A DNA stretch of 18,461 nt. Origin: DATAXS01 sp036266715 (GTDB lineage: Bacteria; Patescibacteriota; Minisyncoccia; UBA6257; 2-01-FULL-56-20). The notes under the pieces are model-generated. The model saw nothing but the letters and a program-made list of their open reading frames with translations, was not told where the DNA came from and searched no databases. Positions 1-5,545 of this stretch are shown one piece after another; within the stretch, counting starts at the first letter, position 1, and each line of letters begins with the position of its first letter. The stretch is taken from the NCBI GenBank assembly GCA_036266715.1, contig DATAXS010000016.1, positions 1 through 18,461 on the forward strand, in the 5' to 3' direction. The translations under genes were made by a program, and so were the position numbers.

Positions 1-116
1 TCTGCGTCGGGGCCTCCAATGACGGCGGCTCTCAAGTAGTCGGCAATGTCTCTCCTGGAAATCAGGTCCACGACATTCTCGCCAAGGTCCACTTGCCACT
101 GTATGGAGCCGCTCAT
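1..116 (-). CDS. Possible partial unknown ORF at left edge
   Basis: On the minus strand an ATG at 114-116 opens a reading frame of 38 codons that runs off the left edge without a stop. The peptide has a protein-like composition (it begins MSGSIQWQVDLGEN and later has SRRDIADYLRAAV). The three plus-strand frames here do not resemble the catalytic domain expected for the recombinase that follows. I do not recognise a family. No Shine-Dalgarno is seen, and the frame stays open upstream of the ATG into the recombinase antisense, so the start is uncertain. It may be the end of a neighbouring gene brought next to the recombinase by a deletion or an assembly join near position 140. Confidence 0.25.
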   Translation of the reverse strand, partial: MSGSIQWQVDLGENVVDLISRRDIADYLRAAVIGGPDA

Positions 117-1427
117 CAGATCAATACGACCGTAGCCGGGATCCACAAGATCGACCGGAGCGCGCGGAACCTCAAGGACTGGGCTGACTTGGGCGAGCTG
201 ATTGACCAAGGGATTGAAGTCCATTTCGCGAATGAGTCGTTGGACCTTCATTCCCGCGGCGGGCGTCTCTCGGCTGACATCCAGGCGGTCGTCGCCGCCG
301 ACTACATCAGGAACCTCCGCGAGGAAGCCAAGAAAGGCATCTACGGACGCTTGAAGCAGGGCTTCTATCCCTTACGCGCGCCCTTGGGCTATCAGGACAA
401 CGGCGCCGGCAAGGCGAAGACGATCGATCCGGTCATGGGGCCGCTCGTGCGAAAGGCTTTTGAGCTTTACGCCACGGGCACCTTCACACTCCACACCCTT
501 CAGGATGAGTTATATCGGCTCGGTCTCCGCAACAAAGGCGGCAACCCTCTCAGCATCAATGGATTGTCCTTTATCCTCAACAATTCGTTCTACATGGGCA
601 TCATCAGGATCAAGCGCAACGGCCAGGTTTTCCAGGGCAACCATGAGCCGCTCATCTCGAAGTACATGTTCGACACGGTGCAGGATGTCCTCCAAGGCAA
701 ATTCCACACGCGAGCCGTCCGGCACGAATTCTTGTTCCGCCGCCTCGTGACGTGTCACTCCTGTGGCTATACGCTCGTCGGCGAGGCGCAGAAAGGCCAC
801 GTGTATTACCGCTGTCACAAGCGGGATTGTCCGGCGACGGGTATCCGGGAAGAAGTGATCGAGTATGCGGTCACGGAGCGATTGAACAGTCTTGCCACCA
901 CGCGAAACGAAAGGGACTACCTCGCCTCGGCCATCCGGGAGCTCAAAGTTCGCTGGATCGAGGAACGGGAACAATCCTTGAAGAATCTGGAGGTGCAACG
1001 CGCGCAACTCACGGAACGGCTCACCAGGCTCACCGACGCCTATCTGGACGGTACGATTGAGAAGGACCTGTTCGAGGAGCGAAAAGCGGCGATCCTCTTT
1101 GATCGGCAGGGCATCCAAGGCAGCATCACGTCCTTGGCGACGAATGAAGTCTCAGTGCCCGACCTCATCGAACGTTTTCTCGAACGCGCAGGAAGCTTGT
1201 ATTCCTCGTACCAGAAGGCGTCCACGGCACAGAAGCGCCAGATGGTGAATATCGTAAGTTCGAACCTGGTCTTACGCGAGAAAAGCGTTGATTTTACTTT
1301 GAAGATTCCGTTCAGAGAGATCGCAGAGCGCGAAAAAGATGTTCACGGTGGACCGTGCGGGAATCGAACCCGCATCTCTCGGATGCAAACCGAGTGCTCT
1401 GCCACTAAGCTAACGGCCCTTTTCTAG
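93..1427 (+). CDS. Large serine recombinase, N-terminally truncated
   Basis: Site-specific DNA recombinase of the large serine family, which integrates or excises mobile elements. Family-like sequence starts only around nt 141 with HKIDRSARN, a conserved stretch late in the resolvase domain. The N-terminal part with the catalytic serine (usually in a YxRVST motif) is absent: frames 1 and 2 upstream contain stops, and frame 3 is open to the edge but unlike the family. After that come the Recombinase domain (about residues 85-190), a zinc ribbon with Cys221, Cys224, Cys241 and Cys246, and a coiled coil at about 268-335. The C-terminus (GGPCGNRTRIS onward) is an antisense reading of the tRNA-Ala gene and ends at TAG 1425-1427, past the tRNA 5' end. 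The TTG at 93 is only the first listed in-frame start. Probably inactive as it stands, so it may be a pseudogene. Confidence 0.8.
   Translation: MPLYGAAHQINTTVAGIHKIDRSARNLKDWADLGELIDQGIEVHFANESLDLHSRGGRLSADIQAVVAADYIRNLREEAKKGIYGRLKQGFYPLRAPLGYQDNGAGKAKTIDPVMGPLVRKAFELYATGTFTLHTLQDELYRLGLRNKGGNPLSINGLSFILNNSFYMGIIRIKRNGQVFQGNHEPLISKYMFDTVQDVLQGKFHTRAVRHEFLFRRLVTCHSCGYTLVGEAQKGHVYYRCHKRDCPATGIREEVIEYAVTERLNSLATTRNERDYLASAIRELKVRWIEEREQSLKNLEVQRAQLTERLTRLTDAYLDGTIEKDLFEERKAAILFDRQGIQGSITSLATNEVSVPDLIERFLERAGSLYSSYQKASTAQKRQMVNIVSSNLVLREKSVDFTLKIPFREIAEREKDVHGGPCGNRTRISRMQTECSATKLTALF
1349..1419 (-). tRNA. tRNA-Ala (anticodon UGC)
   Basis: The minus strand folds into a full cloverleaf of 71 nt. 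The acceptor stem GGGCCGT/ACGGTCC has the G3:U70 wobble pair that marks alanine tRNAs. The D stem is GCTT/GAGC with a short 7-nt loop. The anticodon stem CTCGG/CCGAG has loop TTTGCAT (anticodon TGC, plus-strand 1385-1387). The variable loop is 4 nt, the T stem is GCGGG/CCCGC with loop TTCGATT, and the discriminator is A. The next bases are CCG, so CCA is not encoded and would be added after transcription. The whole gene lies antisense inside the 3' end of the recombinase frame, with the element on the tRNA's 3' side, as in tRNA-targeted integration. A weak minus-strand -10 (TACCAT, 1436-1431) is visible upstream. Confidence 0.93.
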
Positions 1428-1443
1428 GAGATGGTACCCTAAT

Positions 1444-1472
1444 TTGACAAAAAATGGAAGATGGGCTATACT
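1444..1472 (+). promoter_or_regulatory. Sigma-70 type promoter
   Basis: TTGACA at 1444-1449, a 17-nt spacer, and TATACT at 1467-1472. This is a perfect -35 and a near-perfect -10 at the ideal distance. Transcription would start near 1479 and run through the structured leader and 44-codon ORF to the terminator at 1777-1810. It points away from the tRNA-Ala gene, whose own promoter must lie in the same 1420-1470 stretch on the other strand. Confidence 0.8.
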
Positions 1473-1505
1473 TCTCCTGTTCGAATATGTCACTCACGGG
1501 GTGGC

Positions 1506-1544
1506 GGGAGGGCTCGGCAGAATATGCCGAATCTTCATCCTCCC
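1506..1544 (+). promoter_or_regulatory. Hairpin in 5' leader of the 44-codon ORF
   Basis: An outer stem GGGAGG (1506-1511) pairs with CCTCCC (1539-1544). It encloses an inner hairpin TCGGCA (1514-1519) / TGCCGA (1525-1530) with a GAATA loop. Both stems are perfect. The structure lies about 27 nt into the predicted transcript and about 37 nt before the ORF start. It matches no riboswitch or RNA family I can name. It could be a regulatory leader or part of a small RNA. Confidence 0.45.
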
Positions 1545-1580
1545 ATTGCCTCGGCTCAACCAGAGCAAAAGGAGAAAGAC

Positions 1581-1715
1581 ATGCACGCAGAGTCACCCCC
1601 GTTGGTTCTTTGCCAGACGAATAACTTGATGAACAACACCGCGAACTGCGGCTCGGTCCGGAACACCAATGCGCTCGACATGGCGGCGTCGCCCCACACG
1701 GCCCGATCGGCCTGA
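1581..1715 (+). CDS. Small ORF, 44 aa, unknown
   Basis: ATG at 1581 is preceded by AGGAG (1570-1574) with a 6-nt spacer, one of only two good Shine-Dalgarno sequences in the window. It has a near-consensus promoter upstream and an intrinsic terminator downstream, so it is placed like a real monocistronic gene. The peptide (MHAESPPLVLCQTNN start) is rich in Asn, Ala and Ser, has two Cys, and shows no signal peptide, membrane segment or known domain. The composition is not strongly protein-like, so the RNA itself may be the product, or this may be a leader peptide. I do not recognise it. Confidence 0.4.
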   Translation: MHAESPPLVLCQTNNLMNNTANCGSVRNTNALDMAASPHTARSA

Positions 1716-1776
1716 GGACGGCACACGCGCCGGCGGTCTCCGCGATCAGTAACGCGGGGGTTGTTGCAAGAAGCAA

Positions 1777-1810
1777 AGCTGGGGAGGTTACGCAACCTCT
1801 CCGGCTTTTT
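1777..1810 (+). terminator. Intrinsic terminator
   Basis: A 13-bp stem (1777-1789 with 1794-1806, two G-U pairs) closes an ACGC loop and is followed by a T run. It ends the transcript from the 1444 promoter. GGGGTTG at 1757-1763 can pair with CAACCTC at 1793-1799, which would open the terminator stem, so a conditional terminator is possible though not shown. Confidence 0.85.
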
Positions 1811-1813
1811 TAT

Positions 1814-1841
1814 TTGCATCTTTTTATTGATTTGCTAGCAT
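1814..1841 (+). promoter_or_regulatory. Possible promoter giving a leaderless mRNA
   Basis: TTGCAT (1814-1819), a 16-nt spacer and TAGCAT (1836-1841) lie right after the terminator. The start of transcription would fall at about 1848, the A of the next gene's ATG, so the mRNA would have no 5' leader. Each hexamer is an imperfect match, so this is a candidate only. Confidence 0.4.
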
Positions 1842-1847
1842 TAATGC

Positions 1848-2087
1848 ATGGCAAACAAATTTGAGGGAAGGGTACCGAACGACCCGCGGGACGCGGAGCA
1901 GCACGAGCGAGAGGCTCTCGACAAGGCCGCAGAGCAGACAAGGGAATTTGATAAGTCGATTGAGGGAATGAGCTTGGAAGAATTAAAAGCGGCAAGAGCG
2001 AAGGGAGGGTTGGCCCCGGAAGCCGAAGAGCTTTTGGACCACCTCATCGCTCGCAGGGAACAAGGATCGGAGCAAGGCAACGAGTAG
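1848..2087 (+). CDS. Hypothetical acidic protein, 79 aa
   Basis: The protein (MANKFEGRVPNDPRDAEQ start) is hydrophilic, rich in Glu, Ala and Arg, and looks almost wholly helical, with no Cys, signal peptide or membrane segment. A middle stretch around residues 40-70 (GMSLEELKAARAKGG, then LLDHLIARRE) resembles a short helical hairpin. I recognise no family. The start ATG has no Shine-Dalgarno, and a candidate -10 sits seven bases before it. It lies just upstream of the str operon promoter and reads in the same direction, with no clear terminator between its stop and rpsL. Codon use and composition fit a real gene. Confidence 0.7.
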   Translation: MANKFEGRVPNDPRDAEQHEREALDKAAEQTREFDKSIEGMSLEELKAARAKGGLAPEAEELLDHLIARREQGSEQGNE

Positions 2088-2120
2088 ATCTGCGGGAGAT
2101 TTTGGGGCGCTCAAATTTAT

Positions 2121-2149
2121 TTGACACAGACGGCATTTTGCCCTACAAT
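2121..2149 (+). promoter_or_regulatory. str operon promoter
   Basis: TTGACA (2121-2126), a 17-nt spacer and TACAAT (2144-2149): a perfect -35 and a strong -10 at ideal spacing. It predicts a start near 2156 and a leader of about 23 nt before rpsL. It should drive rpsL, rpsG and fusA. Confidence 0.85.
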
Positions 2150-2178
2150 CTTCTAGTTCCTGCGGGCCTTATTTTTTT

Positions 2179-2589
2179 ATGCCTACCATCAGACAACTCA
2201 TCAGGAAAGGACGCAAACCCTTGAAGTCCAAGACCAAGGCGCCGGCGTTGTCGTACTATTTTAATTCCATTAAGAACCGGCCGGTGGACTCGGGTTCGCC
2301 TTTCAAACGCGGCGTATGCGTGAAGGTATTCACCACGACCCCCAAGAAACCGAACTCGGCCTTGCGGAAAGTGGCGCGCGTGCGGCTCACGAACGGCATG
2401 GAGATCACGGCGTACATCCCGGGCGAAGGCCACACGTTGCAAGAGCACTCTATAGTAATGGTCCGCGGCGGCCGCGTGAAGGACTTGCCGGGTGTGCGTT
2501 ACCACGTGGTGCGTGGCGTTTTGGACACGACGGGCGTGGACGGGCGCAAACAGCAGCGGTCAAAGTACGGCGCAAAGAGACCCAAATAA
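2179..2589 (+). CDS. rpsL: 30S ribosomal protein S12
   Basis: uS12 of the decoding centre. The 136-aa length and the motifs TTTPKKPNSALRK and GGRVKDLPGVRYH are clear. Both lysines whose changes give streptomycin resistance (E. coli K42 and K87) are present, so the sequence looks drug-sensitive. It is the long form, with about 13 extra residues between PAL and KRGVC (SYYFNSIKNRP region), as in Bacillus. First gene of the str operon, behind a consensus promoter. The bases before the ATG are a T run with no Shine-Dalgarno. Confidence 0.98.
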   Translation: MPTIRQLIRKGRKPLKSKTKAPALSYYFNSIKNRPVDSGSPFKRGVCVKVFTTTPKKPNSALRKVARVRLTNGMEITAYIPGEGHTLQEHSIVMVRGGRVKDLPGVRYHVVRGVLDTTGVDGRKQQRSKYGAKRPK

Positions 2590-2642
2590 TTTTCAGTTCT
2601 GCAATTTTCAATTTCCAATCAATTTTCAAATAAAAATTTCCA
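2587..2642 (+). repeat. A/T-rich spacer repeat, inverse orientation
   Basis: The rpsL-rpsG spacer is made of TTTTCAA and TTTCCAA units, with three AATTTTCA-type repeats. Read on the other strand it gives GGAAATTGAAAATTG, the same unit found in direct orientation before rplP, rplN, rplX and rpsH. It fills the gap from the rpsL stop to the rpsG start. Confidence 0.6.
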
Positions 2643-3110
2643 ATGCGTAAAAAAAGAGTTTACAAAAAATTCTATCAGCAGGACGTGGTGCACGGTCGCG
2701 TTGAATTGGGACGCTTCATTAATTACGTTATGAAGGACGGAAAGAAATCCACCGCCGAGCGCCTCGTGTATGGTGCGCTGGAACAAGTGAAGGCGGCCAC
2801 CAAGCAGGACCCGATCGCAGTGTTTGAAAAGGCAATAGAGAACGCATCTCCCTTGCTTGAGGTCCGTTCCAAGCGCGTCGGCGGCGCAAACTACCAGGTG
2901 CCGACCGAAGTGCGTCCCGAGCGCCGCTTTATCCTTGCCATTCGCTGGATCATCGGCGCGGCCCGTTCAAAGAAAGGAAAGGGGATGGCGGACAAACTGG
3001 CAGAAGAGATTATCGCCGCATCCAAGAACGAAGGCAACGCGATAAAAAAGAAGCAAGAGATGCACCGCACAGCAGAAGCAAACCGGGCATTCGCCCACTT
3101 CGCCAGATAG
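2643..3110 (+). CDS. rpsG: 30S ribosomal protein S7
   Basis: uS7, which nucleates assembly of the 30S head and contacts E-site tRNA and S11. The 155-aa length is normal. Typical stretches are GRFINYVMKDGKK near the start, SKRVGGANYQVPTEV in the middle, and HRTAEANRAFAHF at the C-terminus. It follows rpsL after a 53-nt repeat-rich spacer. The start is preceded by TTTCCA with no Shine-Dalgarno. In E. coli S7 is the translational repressor of its operon; nothing here shows whether that holds. Confidence 0.98.
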   Translation: MRKKRVYKKFYQQDVVHGRVELGRFINYVMKDGKKSTAERLVYGALEQVKAATKQDPIAVFEKAIENASPLLEVRSKRVGGANYQVPTEVRPERRFILAIRWIIGAARSKKGKGMADKLAEEIIAASKNEGNAIKKKQEMHRTAEANRAFAHFAR

Positions 3111-3124
3111 CAGCGCGATATGCT

Positions 3125-3236
3125 GAATTTCCAATGCATAATTTTCAAGCTTCAAATAAATCCGGGAGTTCGGTGAAAATTGGATTTTGAAAATTATTTG
3201 GAAAATTGAAAATTGTAAAATCGATAATTATTAACC
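3125..3236 (+). repeat. Inverted pair of A/T-rich repeats, rpsG-fusA spacer
   Basis: The first part carries the inverse form (CCAA at 3131-3134, TAATTTTCAA at 3139-3148). The second carries the direct form (TTGAAAATTA at 3187-3196, TTGG at 3198-3201, then repeated AAAATTG). The 10-bp arms match perfectly and the flanking CCAA/TTGG adds four more pairs, so the spacer can fold into a long A/T-rich hairpin. It has no T run after it and so is not a normal terminator. No convincing promoter was found here. Confidence 0.6.
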
Positions 3237-5342
3237 ATGCCTAGAGTATATCCAATCGAAAAAATCAGGAACATTGGCATCATCGCGCATATTGACGCGG
3301 GGAAAACGACCACGTCCGAGCGGGTGCTTTTTTATACGGGCGTGAGCCACAAGATCGGCGAGGTGCACACGGGCGACACCGTGATGGACTGGATGGAACA
3401 GGAGCGCGAGCGCGGCATTACGATCACGTCGGCCGCCACGACCGCATTTTGGATCCCCACGTACAAGAACCACGACAAAAAGTGGGAGCACCAGATCAAC
3501 CTCATTGACACTCCCGGACACATCGACTTCACCGTAGAGGTGAAGCGTTCTTTACGCGTCTTGGACGGGGCGGTCGTCGTATTCGACGGCGTGGCGGGTG
3601 TGGAACCGCAGTCGGAAACCAACTGGCGTTATGCGGATGAATATAAAGTGCCGCGTATCTGCTTTATCAACAAATTGGACCGCATGGGTGCGTCCTTTAC
3701 GAAGAGTTTCGCCTCTATTAAAGACCGGCTCACGCCGCACGCGATCCCGGTCCAACTCCCGATCGGCTATGAGAGCGCATTCAACGGCATCATCGATTTG
3801 CTTGTGAACAAAGCATACGAGTTCAAGGGCGAGCACGGCGAGAACATTACGGAAATTCCGATTCCGGCTGATATGAAGGCGGAAGTAGAGAAGGCACGGC
3901 ATGAGCTCGTGGAAAAGATCGCGGAGAACGACGATGCGGTGATGTCCGCATATTTGGACGGCAAGGAGATAGACCTGGAAACGTTGCGGAAAACCTTGCG
4001 TAAGGCCGTTGTTGCGAACACGATCGTCCCGGTGTTCTGCGGGTCTTCTTTAAAGAACAAGGGCGTGCAGTTTGTGCTGGACGCGGTGGTTGAATATCTT
4101 CCTGCGCCGACCGACCTCCCGCCCGTGAAAGGCATTGATCCGAACGGCGGCGGCGAGCTTTTCCGCAAGGCGAACGACAGCGAACCCTTCACCGCGCTTG
4201 CATTCAAAATAGCTACGGATCCCTACGTCGGTTCGCTCGCATTCTTCCGCAACTACGCGGGTGTTTTGAAACGCGGTTCGTACGTATATAACTCCACGAA
4301 GGGCGTCCAGGAACGCATCGGCCGCATTGTGCGCTTACACGCAAACCAGCGGGAAGAGGTTGAAGAAATTTATGCGGGTGAGATCGCGGCGGTCGTCGGT
4401 TTGAAGAGCACAACGACGGGCGACACGCTTTGTGACCCGGACCAGCAGATCATTTTGGAAAAGATCACCTTCCCCGAGCCCGTCATCGGCATCCGTATTG
4501 AACCAAAGACGAAAGCAGACCAGGAAAAGATGGGCACTGCCTTGCACCGCTTGGCGGAAGAAGATCCTACGTTCCGCGTGAAAGGCGATGCGGAAACGGG
4601 GGAGACGATCATCAGCGGTATGGGCGAATTGCACTTGGAGATTATTGTTGACCGTATGAAGCGCGAGTTTAACGTTGACGCGAATGTGGGGCGGCCGCAG
4701 GTGGCGTACCGCGAAACGATCCAGGGCGAAGCGGAAGCGGAAGGAAAATACATCAAACAGTCCGGTGGCCGTGGTCAGTATGGTGATGTGTGGCTCAAGG
4801 TCCGTCCACTTGAGCGCGGACAGGGATTTGTGTTTTTGGACGAAATTAAGGGAGGCAGTATTCCGCGCGAGTTCATCGGCCCCACAGAAAAAGGCGTGAA
4901 GGAAGCGCTGGACCGCGGCATTCTTGCGCACTATCCCGTGACGGACGTGGAGGTCACGCTTTTTGACGGCTCGTTCCACGAAGTGGACTCCTCTGAAATG
5001 GCGTTCAAAATGGCCGGTTCAATGGCATTCCAGGAAGCGGCGCGGAACGCAAAGCCCGTCATCCTTGAGCCCATCATGAAGATACAAATATTGGTTCCGC
5101 CGGACTTCCTTGGCGAAGTGACGGGCAACCTGAACTCCAAGCGTGGCCGGATTGAAGCAATCGACGACCGCCCGGGCATCAAAGTGATCGACGCAAAAGT
5201 GCCTTTGTCGGAAATGTTTGGTTATGCAACGGAAATCCGCTCTATGTCCCAGGGCCGCGGTTCATTCACGATGGAATTCGACCACTATGAGCCGACGCCG
5301 AACAACGTGGCGCAGCTCATTATAGAGGGGAAGAAAAGATAG
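3237..5342 (+). CDS. fusA: Elongation factor G
   Basis: Translational GTPase that moves tRNA and mRNA through the ribosome and helps recycle ribosomes. At 701 aa it is full length. The G domain shows AHIDAGKT (P loop), RGITITSAATT (switch I), DTPGH (switch II) and NKLD (base recognition). The later domains are complete up to the C-terminal half with YGDVWLKV and GMGELHLEII. The start follows TTAACC with no Shine-Dalgarno. Third gene of the str unit, 126 nt after rpsG. The promoter of tuf begins 4 nt after its stop. Confidence 0.98.
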   Translation: MPRVYPIEKIRNIGIIAHIDAGKTTTSERVLFYTGVSHKIGEVHTGDTVMDWMEQERERGITITSAATTAFWIPTYKNHDKKWEHQINLIDTPGHIDFTVEVKRSLRVLDGAVVVFDGVAGVEPQSETNWRYADEYKVPRICFINKLDRMGASFTKSFASIKDRLTPHAIPVQLPIGYESAFNGIIDLLVNKAYEFKGEHGENITEIPIPADMKAEVEKARHELVEKIAENDDAVMSAYLDGKEIDLETLRKTLRKAVVANTIVPVFCGSSLKNKGVQFVLDAVVEYLPAPTDLPPVKGIDPNGGGELFRKANDSEPFTALAFKIATDPYVGSLAFFRNYAGVLKRGSYVYNSTKGVQERIGRIVRLHANQREEVEEIYAGEIAAVVGLKSTTTGDTLCDPDQQIILEKITFPEPVIGIRIEPKTKADQEKMGTALHRLAEEDPTFRVKGDAETGETIISGMGELHLEIIVDRMKREFNVDANVGRPQVAYRETIQGEAEAEGKYIKQSGGRGQYGDVWLKVRPLERGQGFVFLDEIKGGSIPREFIGPTEKGVKEALDRGILAHYPVTDVEVTLFDGSFHEVDSSEMAFKMAGSMAFQEAARNAKPVILEPIMKIQILVPPDFLGEVTGNLNSKRGRIEAIDDRPGIKVIDAKVPLSEMFGYATEIRSMSQGRGSFTMEFDHYEPTPNNVAQLIIEGKKR

Positions 5343-5345
5343 GAT

Positions 5346-5375
5346 TTGACAGACATCCGAGGTTTAGTCTACAAT
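5346..5375 (+). promoter_or_regulatory. tuf promoter
   Basis: TTGACA (5346-5351), an 18-nt spacer and TACAAT (5370-5375), starting 4 nt after the fusA stop. The same hexamers are used at the rpsL promoter. It predicts a start near 5382 and a 5' leader of about 164 nt before tuf. Confidence 0.8.
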
Positions 5376-5390
5376 AACTCTTACGATTCC

Positions 5391-5437
5391 CTGACCAAAG
5401 AACCAGTTTTGGTCGATTGGCTCACGGTTCTTTTTTT
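5391..5437 (+). promoter_or_regulatory. Attenuator-like leader of tuf
   Basis: Two hairpins share bases and cannot form together. One is GACCAAA (5393-5399) with TTTGGTC (5408-5414). The other is AAAGAACC (5397-5404) with GGTTCTTT (5426-5433), which runs straight into more T's up to 5437 and so resembles an intrinsic terminator with a 21-nt loop. As they lie just after the predicted tuf start site, they could set how much transcription reaches tuf. The alternative is that the second hairpin simply ends read-through from fusA. Confidence 0.5.
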
Positions 5438-5458
5438 GTGTTTGGGAGTCCTTGGATC

Positions 5459-5523
5459 GGCGTCTAGCGAACGCCATGCAGCTCGGGAAACGCCGCAAGG
5501 CGTGCCAATCAAAAAAGTTTTAA
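5459..5523 (+). promoter_or_regulatory. Second structured part of the tuf leader
   Basis: GGCGT (5459-5463) pairs with ACGCC (5471-5475). ACGCC (5490-5494) pairs with GGCGT (5499-5503) around a GCAA tetraloop. The repeated arms also allow exchange pairing. A 15-codon ORF (ATG 5476, TAA 5521-5523, basic peptide MQLGKRRKAC) lies across them; it lacks a good Shine-Dalgarno and may be chance. Confidence 0.35.
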
Positions 5524-5545
5524 AAATATTTAATCTAAAAACCAA

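Noticed and set aside
3..140. In-frame upstream extension of the recombinase to the left edge
   Set aside because: Open but unlike the catalytic domain of serine recombinases; the minus strand is the better coding candidate.
510..1118. 202-codon minus-strand frame opposite the recombinase
   Set aside because: The plus-strand frame has clear recombinase domains and a zinc ribbon; the antisense peptide has none.
1352..1427. C-terminal recombinase peptide GGPCGNRTRIS as a protein domain
   Set aside because: It is the antisense translation of a tRNA gene, a known source of false peptide similarities.
1479..1815. tmRNA, SRP RNA, RNase P RNA or 6S RNA in the 335-nt unit
   Set aside because: No tRNA-like ends or tag codons, no GGAAGCAGC-type SRP loop, no conserved RNase P core, and no single long imperfect hairpin as in 6S.
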